NCBI GenBank assembly: GCA_037179385.1
Contig: CM074190.1
Span: 12,048,206-12,112,205, forward strand
Origin: Holothuria scabra
Lineage: Eukaryota > Echinodermata > Holothuroidea > Aspidochirotida > Holothuriidae
Length of the DNA stretch: 64,000 bases
Direction: 5' to 3'
Every line of letters starts with the position of its first letter. Position 1 is the stretch's first letter. Below are positions 46,535 to 58,330 of this stretch, one piece after another. A program made the translations under genes and the position numbers. The notes beneath the pieces were generated by a model. It saw nothing but the letters and a program-made list of their open reading frames with translations, was not told where the DNA came from and did not search any database.

Positions 46535-48830
46535 GTAAGTTACCGCAAAATTTATTGGTAATCTGACTACCGACCAATCAGAAGCCTCGTATAAATTTGG
46601 CGTAAAACCATGTATTGATGCAATGGTATTCGGATATAAAAGCACTTTACTGAAATTGTTCGCCTGCATAAGTTCATGTCCACGGAGACAGATATTTTGT
46701 TCGTAGTAAACATAAAATGTTGTTACTGAGAATGTATATTTACAAGATGGATTTCGTCACATCTGCACCAATAGACCGCAGTTTGAATAGATTCACTACA
46801 TACATTCCCGATATGACTTTCTAAAATAAAATAATAAATTAGGCATAAACAAGCCTATTAAGGTTGTAACATAACAGACAAGACAGAGAGCAGGCCTAAA
46901 CTTTGTATTCATTTGGAAACTTTCTACCTAAATTAGGGATCAGTTATGTCATTTATCCAACCGGGTCAGTGGCCTGTGCAATTGTCAGGGAGTCACTGGC
47001 AAACAGGACTGACATGTCTGCCATGGCCGTACGGGACCGGGGAGGGGGGGTGCAGCCCCTCAATTGGCCTAAAACTTGCTGAATCTTATAGACTTCAATG
47101 CCTCAGTCGGGCAGAGACTATTCTCTTGTGGGGGATCTGCAGGTCGGGCAAAAAGTCACCGTCCTCAGAGAAGAAGAGTTTCGTATACGGCTGTGGGGTC
47201 TATGGGGAACCTGACAGCTTTCCAAATCGAAAATGACTAACTGAAACTCCAAATGTTGCTCACTAATTATCAGTATGAATTAGTCAGTAGATGGTGTGCT
47301 GTTGATGTCAGCACCTATGGTTTACCATGTTGGAGGTAACCATACTTATTGAAAAGAAAGTATGAGACTTTTTTATCTGACAATTCAAACGGTGCGACCC
47401 TTTTTTGTTCTGTATGAGGGCCATTTTGGAAATGTTCCCTTTGCTTTTATTTAGAATGGTTGAGATGCAAAATGGTGCCCTTTTAAACTTTTAGAGAGGA
47501 TTCAAGGGGAATTGCATGTCATTACAATTTGAAGTTGTGTAGTGCGGTAAACTGTCCTGTTTCATGATTGGCTCTTGAGAGTCATGTGACAATATTTATG
47601 ATCCTCAAGTCTAAAAGTTTCTAGGAGTTACTGCTTGTTGGAAAAGCAATCCTGAAGTCCTTGAATATTATGAGAGTTACTTTGAAGAGGAATATACAAA
47701 AGGAAATTTGTGAGATGTAGCCTTTGCTTCATAAGTTTATAAGGCTAAGTACTGCATGCTCTTGTCAAGTACAGTCAAGGATTACGGCCACGAGTACCGT
47801 ACCCCCTTTTACTTGGTCACACTTTCGGGTATTTCCCCGACTAGCAGATTTCCCCAACTTCTTCTAGAGGTGGGAGCAATGCCCCCCCCCCCCTCCACTG
47901 CACATGCTACCGAATTTTAGGTCGATTTTCAATGTAAGAAAAAAGGAAAGTAGCCATGACAAATTTATGAATTGACGGTACAAGATGACCAGGGGTGTGA
48001 CGGAGTATTCTGCAGTGACGGGTGAGATTTTGAAAATATACTATAACTTTGAAATTTTAGGGGAAAAAGAAATGTTTCTAGAGGCAATGGACTTACTTGA
48101 CCTTGTCACCAGTTTATAACTTTTTATGAAGCAGCAGGTGAAAGTAAATTATAGGTTCGCATAGGAATAATCCTAGCTATGGCTGCATGTATACGGTACC
48201 GTACAAGCCGTCGATAAATTATATTTCGTAATTGCAAAGCTGGGAAAATTGAGGAACAGTATCGGTATACCATCCACAGAAATACCTGATAACAATATCG
48301 ATCTGCCAAACGTCCCCAATACCATCACAAAAGTCTCATAACTGGTGCCGTCATGTTTTCCAAGGTTTTCAAGGTACTAAAACTTAGACGCGAGGTGGAT
48401 TCGGGAAAGAGGGTACAATATATTTAGCATTTTTTTTAGGAGCGACATGTGTAAAATGTGTCATAGCAACTGTAATGGCAGGCCTAACTTGAAAATTCCT
48501 TCCATTGTAATTGTAGGCCCATTTTTTCTAATAAGATTCTCCATTTCCTTACGAAAGTTAGTTAGATAAGATTTGACGACACACCAACACGAATGTGTCA
48601 TATAGCGTCATACTGTTCAAATATATTGTTCAAGTCCTTCCGTTTAGTCGATTGAGGAACGGTTACAACGTTATCCCTCGCAGATTCTCTCCCTCGATCA
48701 GTGACAGACAACTTGGGTCCCGAATCCATTTTCCATGCAATGCATGCAATGCAGTGACCGATCCAAGAGCGACCGGGACAGGTCAGTTGTGGCGGAAAGG
48801 ATAAATACGGGAGAGAGTTGAACTCCAGCA
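46535..48830. other. Repeat fragments and unassigned sequence downstream of the candidate exon
   Basis: About 46950-47230 contains CCCCTCAATTGG, TCAGTCGGGCAGAGACTATT and GGCAAAAAGTCACCGTCCTC. This is similar to two inverted fragments at about 61850-61945 and 62095-62215. About 47555-47675 holds the third TGATTGGCTCTTGAGA repeat. A C tract lies at about 47882. Confidence 0.5.
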
Positions 48831-49067
48831 GGGCTAGCTAAGCGGAGCACCACCATTAGTTGGCGAGGCGCGGACAAGGAATTTTTTTTTGTTTTTTTTT
48901 TACGTGAAATGGAATGACTAAATAAAACTTAAGAGGAATGTCATATTTTGGGACTAACACTAATAATTGTCATTTCCTGTAAAAGTAAAAATGTCACTGC
49001 TGTGTAATATACGCCTCATGTATTGGAAGTTATGTTTAGAATGTCGCCATAAGAAGGTAAACGCATG

Positions 49068-50797
49068 CATGGGCGTACGGACGGGTGCCTTTCAGTTTCG
49101 GGGAGAGGACAGAAGATTCTCAACCTGAAAATTGCAACCGTGTCCAAAGACTTTCGAAGCGGAACGCTACCATCAGTTGGCGCGGATCGTTGAAAATTTT
49201 GAAAAATCGCAACCCCTCAGACAGCCACAAATGGCGTTGCCTGAAAGCACATAAGCGAACGGGTTTCAGTTTGAGGGGCAGAAAACGTTTTGCCCGAAAA
49301 CTTAGTTCTACCCGAACACTATCCGGTTGGCGCGGAACGTACGGAAATGTTGTCAAATCGGGCCCCACAGACAGTCGGAAATGGCATTTCTCTAGCTTAC
49401 ATGGATGATCTAAGCAGTCGCTATTTTGAATCTTCGTTTGCAAGAAATGTCCCTTGTAACTAAAATTCTCCAAGAAAGACTATTAAAGGAGCGCCACCAT
49501 TATTAGTTGGTCCGGAGCGTACAGACAATTTTGAAAAATCGGAACCATCACACAGGCGGAAGTGGCATTTGCCAGGCTTAGAAGGCGGATCTGATCAGTT
49601 TCTATTTTGATCAGAAAAATACCTGGTAAAATGTACCATTGGATGACATGGTCTTGCATCATTTCGGGGAAAACTATAAAATGGATTTGAAAACATGTCA
49701 ATGTATTTTATTCCCTGGCAACTATTGGCTAAATACTCAATATATATTGCATTGATGACGTTGTTTATGTGACTGCAGCCACTTCAGACCATAAATGATT
49801 TTGCTTTTATTATCTGATTATAGTACATAGTAACACCTTTTGAAAAAAAAATGTCACGTTACGAGACGGAGTTTCAGGAAAACTTGTGGGAAGACATTCT
49901 TACATTGCACATGTCATTTTGTAATTGAAAAACAACCCATAGACCCGAGTTTTCATTACCGTTGCCCGAATTTTTGCTGTAGGGTAGGATAAATGGCAAA
50001 CTAGTGTGGACACTGCAACTGAAAGTCATCCCGTCTGTCAGTATATAACTAGTATGGTCATTGAAAACATCCCAGAATATTTTCAACCTTCCGAGTATTT
50101 TACCATTTCGAGCGAAGATTTTGCAAGACTAGAGTATAAAGTGTGGGCTGTGGCTGGGAAAAACTTTTGTACAAACTTCCAGAATTTTTTTTAGGAAAAT
50201 TTCACTTCCTGTACATAGCGTTTTCTGTTTTTTCGGACAAAGATTTCAAATCTTTAAAATAATCCGTCATTAAGGCCGGGCACTTTGTTGTACAAGATTT
50301 AAAAACCAAACAGTATGAAGTATACATGTTTCTTTTAAGCGACAGGCTTCCCAAATATGTCACGATTCATTATCTGTGTAATTTGTCCTAAATATCCTTA
50401 ATACTTTACCCTAGCTATGATAATGTTCTATGTTTCAGGGAAATGCTTGAAAAATAATTACTTATTCGAACATTTCGATCATTGCGTTGTGAAAGACTGT
50501 GAACCCAAACTCACGGGAATTGCGCTGCCCGAATGTGTTATCTTGATGATTTTTCATAAATTTTTTTATCTTCATTATGACGGCTTTTTCTTTTTTTCGG
50601 GGATATCTTATCAAGATTTCGGGAACGCTTAGGAAATTTCTGTAAAAAAAGATTTTCTTAAACTTAAATCAGAGGCTGTCCGATTTTTTTTCAAACTCCT
50701 GCGCGATTTTCTCCAAAATTTTTGCCACAATTTTTCACTTTATGAAAATTGGGGGGGGGGGGGGGCTTGCCCTTTCCTCCCCGCCTTTACGTCTGTG
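49068..50797 (+). mobile_element. Second copy of the 6559-11084 element (approximate limits)
   Basis: The left terminus resembles CATGGGCGTACGGACGGGTG, and the right side is a G tract followed by GCCTTTACGTCTGTG. Hairpin modules lie at about 49155, 49325 and 49490, with flanking ones at 48838 and 50815. From 49600 to 50650 the sequence follows 9580-10700 in order: TTTGGGAAGACATT-like, CCATTTCGAGCGAAGATTTT and GCAAGACTAGAGT. Identity is moderate, so the copies are old. No exact target duplication was found. Confidence 0.6.
49150..49590 (+). repeat. Hairpin modules in the second copy, about 165-bp period
   Basis: The modules begin GCGGAACGCTACCATCAGTT (about 49159), CGGTTGGCGCGGAACGTACG (about 49323) and GGAGCGCCACCATTATTAGT (about 49489). 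Each is followed by an AAATTTTG or AAATGTTG stretch, a CAGACAGTC-like box and GGAAATGGCATTTC or its variant. Confidence 0.7.
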
Positions 50798-51309
50798 TCT
50801 TGAAGACTATCTAAACCGAGCGCCACCAAAGGTCTACATGTGGTGGTCAGAAAATTTGGGAAATCGCAACCCCTCAAACAGTCGGAAATGGGTATTCTCA
50901 TGGATTGTTGCGGGGAATTCAATTAACAAAACTAATGTTAAAGTGCAAAATGATCAGAAATTTGCCTAACAAACTGCAGACTTTAGTGGTGTGAGGTAGG
51001 AGAAAAGCCGAGGAATATAAGGGGAGGGGTGTCAATAAACAAATATGACACATAACCTAGGACGACTCAGTCCCTTCCCTCCCCTTAAAAAAATCTGTTT
51101 TGCGAATAGTCCATTCTAGAAAAACTGCCCAAGAGAAGAAGAAGACCGCTTTAGGGGGTTTATTTCAGAGGTAACGTTCTTGTGTGTTGGCATATTTGTA
51201 CATTTAGGAAAGACTACTTTCAGCTCAAACTCTTTCACACGATGTATGAACTGATCCCGGCAACAATGCAGAAACTATTACATGACCTGCAAATTGGCTT
51301 GAGTTAACC

Positions 51310-51953
51310 AACTTCTTTTATCTCATCGCTCCGTGAGGAGGATGAGATATTGTACTCACTTTTCATATGGGGCTACATATGGCAATGCCAGCTTAAATCG
51401 CAATGGTTACCATGGTAACGGTAAATTTTCCCAAGTTACTAGTCTCGAGGTCTGGTGAGGTACCCCGGGGACTGAAGGTCCAGGGCTGAGAGAGGGGTCA
51501 AAACCTGTCCGTGTGTGTGTGTGTTGGTTTGTGTGTGCGTGTGTGTGAGTGTGTCCAATTTTGTTTTCCTAATATCTTGTAAACGGCTGGGCCGATTTTC
51601 TTCAATCTTGGTAGGATGGTACCTCACAGTATACACGCAACTGTACAGTTAATGAAGTCACGTGACCAGTTCTCTAGCATTCCCGCCTTCTTGAAAGTCT
51701 GCGCAAATGAGATTTCGCGGAACTGTGACTGACAAGGGGTCTCCCCCGACATGTTGAATTATGTAAAAGTAGGCGTATAAATGGATACAACGACACGGTA
51801 AGTGGACATTTTGACCTTTCCTTCTCTTAGAAATCAAAGATTTTTTAGGTTTTTTCAAACATATACTGCAAAAATACGTCCCCAAAAAGAGGCAGTAGAT
51901 TCTTATGTCTGAAATTAGGACCTCAAACTTTGCGAGTACCTGACTCATTGAGG
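51310..51953. repeat. Dispersed repeat with X-box-like palindrome and GT microsatellite
   Basis: GTTACCATGGTAAC (51406-51419) is a perfect 14-bp palindrome. A (GT)n-type tract lies at about 51512-51553. The segment GGCTGGGCCGATTTTCTTCA with ATCTTGGTAGGATGG matches GGTGGACCGATTCTTTTCAA with ATTGGTAGG at about 54888-54916, so the two regions belong to one family. Confidence 0.5.
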
Positions 51954-54190
51954 GATGTAAAACGATATTTTTGTATCGACGTTTGAAGATTATAGCATAG
52001 GCTTTCTGTTGATACCAAAATTACGTAGTTTAATTTACAAATTGTTTTGTAAACAACTGCTAAACCTGAAGGGGTATTTACCGTACAATATGTATGTAGT
52101 ATGTACTATACATATGGTATTGGTACACAGCTAACGTTATATATCCTATAACGTTACTGTTGGTACTAACTACTATTCCAATACGGCTCACAAATCGTCG
52201 ACCATAACAAAATTATTAACGACTATTATACTGTGGGATTTACAGGACAGGTACCCATTGCATTTACAATCTTAAAAAACTTCCAGTGTTGTTTGCAGAC
52301 TTACAGTCTCTAAAGTATGAAGCTTTAGTTTTCATGGCATATTCAGTGACATTCATTACAATGTTGGCACTGTGGCCATGGGGGGCTTGCATGTAACTTA
52401 GCCTAGTTGTAAAGTAAACCTGGGATAGTGGGACTGCAGGGGTGTATGAATCATAACTAAGTCAGCCTGGATTAACCACACCCTTAATTTAGAGGGTTCA
52501 ATTTCAGTCTGGACATATCCACGGGTTATTATTCTTTCTTACCTGATAGTTTCAGTGTGCCGCAAACAGAAAAACTCACTCCTTTCCAACATTTTCCATA
52601 ATAGACCTACCGTATAGTGGTATACTGTACTGTTATTAAGTTCAAGTTATGTCTATTTCTATGAAGTCCCATGGGCTATAGAGCCAGCTTTGTAATTTAT
52701 ATAATTTCTAATCCTTCATAAGCTTACATCATTCAAAAACCTTACCCCATCATCCATGGGCAATTATGTACTGCCACCTTAACTGTGACTAGCATTTTAT
52801 ACTGGTTAACTTAAATGAGGGAGTGGTTTCTGTGGACTCGGATACAGGAATTACAGTGTTCAAGGCTGTATGGCATGCCTAGCATATATCACTTTTTATT
52901 CAGTAACAAGTTCTCACTCCCTCAAACTCAATCTTACACTGGCTGACTTGAATTGTCCCAAAAGCTCACCTCAATGTGATGCTAAACTGCATTACAGTAA
53001 GCCTACTACTGATTATTATGACATCCATGATATGTTCACTGGCAGCTAGTTTTGTCACAGCTAGTATACCCAACTTTGTTTTAAAATGGGTTCTCATCAA
53101 TGTGGCACTCAATGAAGTGAAAACTGTTCATTCATTCCTAGATTTTTTACATTAATTTTATTTATTTTTGATCATTAAGGTGGTCACATAAAGGAGAATC
53201 ATATTGGGCAACATTTAGGTAGTTTTCTGCACAAAAAACAGACTGTATTGTTACATGACTGTTTGAGCTACTAGGCATATCAAACTGGCTAATAGAAATG
53301 ATTGGAACATTCCGTCCTCTCCCAAGAGGACAGGATAGTGATGAATTACTATCCTAACAGTTCAGCCATCATCATGTAAATTTTAGGACCAGTATTCATG
53401 TGAAAAGAAATTCACAAGGAATTGAAAGTAAGAAATCCCATTTGCCAAACCTGATCAGCTGGACATACTCATTCCCTTGCAACCTGATTGGTATTTGCCT
53501 TTAATAGCCTTCAGTATTTTTCAATTTTACCAAGAGCTAATGAGAAAAATCAAAAGCACTTGTTAAACATTGTACTGATGATCTTTCCTGCAAGGCCCTT
53601 CCTGACTAAGCAGGCCCTTTTAGAAAGGTCCCTCATTCAGTTTCTGGCTCAATATATGCTGACTGCATGAGTGTATATGATGCATAGAGTTTATTTTTAA
53701 TTTTTTTCAAAGCATGAACATTGAATTGAAGTTGATACAGTTTTCTAGAATAAAGATTTTTAAACCAGATTTTTAGTCAGCCCAACTCTTTTTAAAGTGA
53801 GGTGATTTTCAGTGTTTTAGTGGAAACAAGATGCAGTTTTGCTCTGTATGTACAGAGCTTATTTGTGTAGTTACTATGATGACTATGACATATTGTATGT
53901 GTATACAGGTATATCACATTCAAACAAGTATATAAATATATACCAGTGCAACACTATTGATTAGTTTAATTTGTAAATGGCATTAAAACAAACAATTTGT
54001 TGCAAAAATGTCGAAGGAGCAAGTATCACATCATTTTCTCCGAAATGGGAACAATACTGGTGAGGATGAATTAAGCTGCTGTTGTAACGTTATACATATA
54101 GGACGACCATTAACGTTCATTTCGCGAAAGTAGGCCTACTATACTGTTTATATACTCTGGGCTCTACAATCGATTCGTCGTGGAATTTAC
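51954..54190. other. 2.2 kb segment bounded by 20-bp direct repeats
   Basis: CGAGTACCTGACTCATTGAG occurs at 51934-51953 and at 54191-54210. The segment between is AT-rich, has no open frame above 60 codons and shares no repeat with the rest of the window. The direct repeats could be a long target duplication of an insertion or two copies of a repeat motif. Confidence 0.4.
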
Positions 54191-54599
54191 CGAGTACCTG
54201 ACTCATTGAGAATATTTTATAGTGCAAAAATGGTACCAATAGATAGAAAACAAAATTTTCTTTCTATTGAAGTAAAAACTGAGTAGTTTAAAACAACATA
54301 GAATAAATGCTGAACGATTTTGCAGAGCATTTGAAACCCATTTTACACGTTTCATAAAATGGACTAAAATCCTCACTTTTACCCGTAAGTTCTTTCAGAA
54401 CCAGGCACCGAAAGTATTTTTTACATCTTATTCATTGATTTTCACGGTTTTGACGATTTTTTGGCTCCTAGTTTGTGAGATAATTGACTTTAAAAGTCCT
54501 GACTTTTAGCTAATTAGTATTCAAATCCTTATGACGTCACCAAACGTCATGCATAAAATGTAAGAGAAGGAAGCTCTTTTCGAGCAGTTGCAATTTGAC

Positions 54600-55270
54600 T
54601 GCTCAGGTAGATCAATTGCATTTTGATACATAACCGGAAGTGAAGGTCAAAGGTTACAGGTCAAAGGTCAGATTTAGTGAAATCACATTTTCTGCTATAT
54701 TTCCAAAACAAAACGTTCTCCTGAAACGAAACTACATACATATGATGATTGCATTTAGACCTACCAAAATATAAGGTTGCCATAGCAACAGAGGTCAAAG
54801 GTCAAGTGGTAGAGTGGAACAAAAAAATTTCAAGTAATAATTTGTTCGTAAAACAACGTTTTTGTCCCTCAAACTCCTCCTGGTGGGGTGGACCGATTCT
54901 TTTCAAAATTGGTAGGGGGGAACTTGTGTCTCCCCGACCCTCGGAAGAAAAGGTCAAAGGTTACATTTTGCAAAAAACACTTTTTTTTCCTATTTTGTAC
55001 TAAAACTTCAAAAGAAAACCTTCATTTTACATGAAACTTCACAAGTATAATAGGGTAGACTAAATCTACCAAAATATGTAGTAATTTCTATGGCAACCAA
55101 GGTCAAAGGTCACGTGACAGGGGGTCAAATACTTTTTTTTTGTATTCACTTTAACTCTTAAAGGAGGCAACCCACAAATCTGAAAGTTTAAGTGTAATAC
55201 TAATAGCCTAAGCATGATACTGTAAGTTGTAACGATATGTGTGGTTGTCATGGCAACCAAGGATATAGTT
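54600..55270 (+). repeat. Repeat with clustered AGGTCA direct repeats and X-box-like palindromes
   Basis: AGGTCAAAGGTCA or its one-base variant occurs at 54644, 54658, 54792, 54951 and 55100. GTTGCCATAGCAAC (54776-54789) and GTTGTCATGGCAAC (55244-55257) are X-box-like. TACCAAAATATAAGG / TACCAAAATATGTAG and the AACTTCA segments recur, pointing to an internal period of about 300 bp. AGGTCA spaced by one base is the DR1 site bound by RXR/HNF4-type receptors. Function here is not shown. Confidence 0.55.
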
Positions 55271-55296
55271 CACATAACAGATTGTAAAAAGATTAA

Positions 55297-56198
55297 AGTG
55301 GGCATGACACGGCCACAAAAAAATTGTGTATTGCAAGATCAGATGCAGTTTTTTACAAAATCATCTCACATCCCATTAAAAACCCGTACAATTCGGCATA
55401 AATGATATTCGAAGGAAAACTGCGTTCAAAATGCAATTTTCGAAAAATGCCGCAGCAGCTCACCTGACTTTTATTACTGCAATTGGCGGCACAAACCCCG
55501 CCCTACGGCGCGCATCTAGATGTGGAAGTAATGTAACGTTCGGTAAAGTTATCTTTCTTAGCAACCTCATGAAAACGATTGCTTCACAATACAGAGTCGA
55601 ACATTCAGAGCGAAAGGCGCGGACCATGTTGGGGATTCGGAGCAAATCATTGGCCAATATGTTCGCGTGTATATGCGCGCGGGTAAAAATAGTTCTGCTT
55701 TTGTGCAAGAAAGACGCGGTTCGGTCGCTATAAAGAACAGCTATGATTATTTATGGGCAGACGACAACAAGCGCGTCCCCACTTCGAGCGGGTCTTGACT
55801 GTATGAGCTGTTTGATGAAGATGCTGTTGCGAATACTAAGCAGTCACCGCGCAATGCACAATTCACAATGTAGTCAGTGGCCACGCTCACTTCTATCGGA
55901 GCACCGGTGTTTGCATGCGCTAACACGCGTTACCATGCACATGATTCGATGATTGTGAGCTCTCTTGTACAGTGTTGCTAACCGTGCCCCCAATGACGTC
56001 ACCATTTTGAGACGCGTTCACATACGTTTTTTCGCTCTCGAATTTCAAATGGTCTGAGCCTGGCCTGTAATTGGGAATTCAAAACGTCGTATTTCGGTAT
56101 TTATGGACATAATTTAGTGGGGAAATCATTCACTTTATGACAAGGTGTACCCAAAGAACAGTTACCGAGGAACTTACTTTGGCCGTGTCATCCCCACT
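55297..56198. mobile_element. 902-bp TTAA-flanked element with CpG-rich interior
   Basis: TTAA lies at 55293-55296 and 56199-56202. The termini AGTGGGCATGACACGGCCA and, read inverted, AGTGGGGATGACACGGCCA match at 18 of 19. The interior is markedly richer in CG dinucleotides (GGCGCGCATC, ATGCGCGCGGG, AACACGCGTTACC) than the flanks. It has opposing open frames of 100 codons (plus) and 82 codons (minus) without recognised domains. Likely a non-autonomous piggyBac- or Kolobok-type element. Confidence 0.8.
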
Positions 56199-56202
56199 TT
56201 AA

Positions 56203-57699
56203 TGTTTTGTAACTAGCCTATTTTTCATCAATTATATAAATAAGCTAGACTCCTAGGTTAGTACTTCGTAGTAACAGTCTCAAATTCTTTTTTCACTAGC
56301 TTTTACGCTGCAGTGAGATTTTTAAGTTCCTGCTCGCACTTCACTTTGATGGCCCTTACATCGAGAGTTTTCTCATATGGTCTATGCAAAAAGTTTTTTC
56401 ACTCCAAAGTTGCTGTAACTGTTAGGCCTAGTAGTATGAAAGCTAAAGTCAAACCTAGGGCTAGACTTGAAATCTCAAGCTGGTTAATAGTATGTAGGCT
56501 AGGTCTGGGGCTAAACCTACGCCATTCATACGCTTGAGTTATAACCCAAGATATGAAACTGTGGGTGATTAACGTTAGATTAGGCATAGGGCCTACCTAT
56601 CTTACATATTAGTGTCCTTTAAACTTGGCGGTTCTGAAGCATCGCCAAAAAAAAAAAAAAAAAAAAACGTACGTGACAATTTCCTTGCCACGGGCTAGGA
56701 CTGGCCACAGGCCAGCACGCAGAAAAGGTTTGTACGTCGCCCGGAAATCTTCTTACTCCACACGTTCAACATCGCGCACACGCCCAGTTTTTTAATTGAG
56801 ACGCACTTGATCTTGATATGCATATCAGCTCAACACACATGAAGTTTGCCGTCGCGTCAAAATGGAGAATACGCCCAGCAAGCGCCTGAATAATAACAAT
56901 TACGCACTTGTCTAAAGCGTCCCCGAAAGCGTCTGACTTTTATAACCGTTGCGTCCATATCTAATTGTATCAGTTTAGCGTAATAGCCAAGCTCGTTTTT
57001 TTTTTCATAGTGTTGCAAGGGGATAACAGCATCTTAAATAATAAATTTTTTCCAAAATCTTAGATAGGCCTCCTGGATTAAAAGAGCAAGCGTTACAAAG
57101 ATTGGGTAGCCCATCTCTCCAGTTCTTATATAATCCAGTGTCAGAATTTAAATATCCAAATGATGTTTTTTGGAATAACGGGTGAACCTGTTCCAAGAAC
57201 TTGATTGGTCTATGCCATATTTTTTCCCCTCACTATCTTACGAAAAAAAATTCCGTCACTTGGAACGAAAAAATATCGCTTCCCTTGGACTTCAAGATTG
57301 TGGCATGGAGTTTCAGTAGGTAATTTTTGTCAAAGACATTCTACTGTAGCATAAAATTCAACACAGATAAAACTTCTAGCTCGTATATAGTTCAAGTTAT
57401 GTAACCAACTTGCGCACATGTTAGCGATGAGATATGCAACTCCGTGGATTGCCCTCTTGTTTGCAACTTTATTCAATGAAGGAATGAAAAAGTATAGAAA
57501 AAGATAAAGCCATTAAACTTAAACTGAATTTCGTATTCAGTCTACAGAAATAAGGGGATGAAGTTCCAAATTTATCTGCCACACCTTGAAAAAATCTTCA
57601 AATATATTAAAAAGGATTGTGCAGATAAACACCTAATCATGATAAGGTGCATGGAAAATAAATTCCTTGCTTGCTAGCAAAACGACAAGCAATGCCGGA
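56203..57699. other. Unassigned sequence with an A tract
   Basis: An A tract of about 20 bases lies at 56647-56667 with no clear retroposed body beside it. No gene or shared repeat is recognised. Confidence 0.4.
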
Positions 57700-58330
57700 A
57701 TGGACAACTAATTATCAAGTGACACTGGTCAACTACAGGCTTCACTTCTTACTTTTCTTCCATAAGAATTTTCTCTAAAATTAGCTCTTGCCCTTCAGAT
57801 ATATGTCTTAACAAGATGACAAAGCTTCGGAAACATCTGGAATGTTGTCAGGTTGATTGTTGGGATCCTTAACCCTTTACCGTTGTGCTCCGATCGGGGC
57901 ATATTTGCCCCTCGGGAGTGGGCGGAAAAGCGGACGTAGCCCGCCCCGCATCGGCTTCCGTAGGCCATTGACCCCGTGACCTTAAACTATTGTCTCTCTC
58001 GTCGTTGTGGCCGAATTTTCTGGTAGCTACTCGCAGTTTCTAGCTCCGCGTGAAACAGTAGAGATGGGTGACAGCCGAGCTCTCCGCATGGGTCCAAAAG
58101 GACCCAAACAACGGTAAAGGGTTAATCTGCAGGCCGGAATAACATGTAACAACAAAGATTCTTAGTCGTCGTGCAGTCTTGGATTTGCCAAGAGGGAGTG
58201 CAGATTCTCCAATAATCCCCAAACGTTTCAAATTTTCTGACAGGAAACTCTGCAATACCAGCTCCATATTTCCAAATATTCGTTTAGGAAGGTAAACTTT
58301 GGCGTGTTTCGCGCGCCATAAAATACGTAT
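57700..58330. repeat. Second copy of the TTCGCGCGCC-box repeat, split by a MITE
   Basis: TTATCAAGTGACACTGGTCA, TTAGCTCTTGCCCTTC, TCCAATAATCCCCAAACG, ACCAGCTCCATATTTCC and GTTTCGCGCGCCAT follow the order of 15420-15740. Similarity breaks near 57850 and resumes near 58140, bracketing the piggyBac-like MITE. Confidence 0.65.
57873..58121. mobile_element. 249-bp piggyBac-like MITE with TTAA target duplication
   Basis: TTAA (57869-57872) precedes CCCTTTACCGTTG. The right end CAACGGTAAAGGG is a perfect 13-bp inverted partner, followed by TTAA (58122-58125). The CCC start next to TTAA is characteristic of piggyBac. The interior is GC-rich with two small palindromes, GGGGCATATTTGCCCC and GGGTCCAAAAGGACCC. 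It is non-coding. Confidence 0.88.

Noticed and set aside
51512..51553. GT-rich tract as a regulatory site
   Set aside because: An ordinary dinucleotide microsatellite within a dispersed repeat; no independent evidence of function.
56647..56667. Poly(A) tail of a retrogene
   Set aside because: No upstream AATAAA in proper spacing, no reading frame and no target duplication were found next to the A tract.
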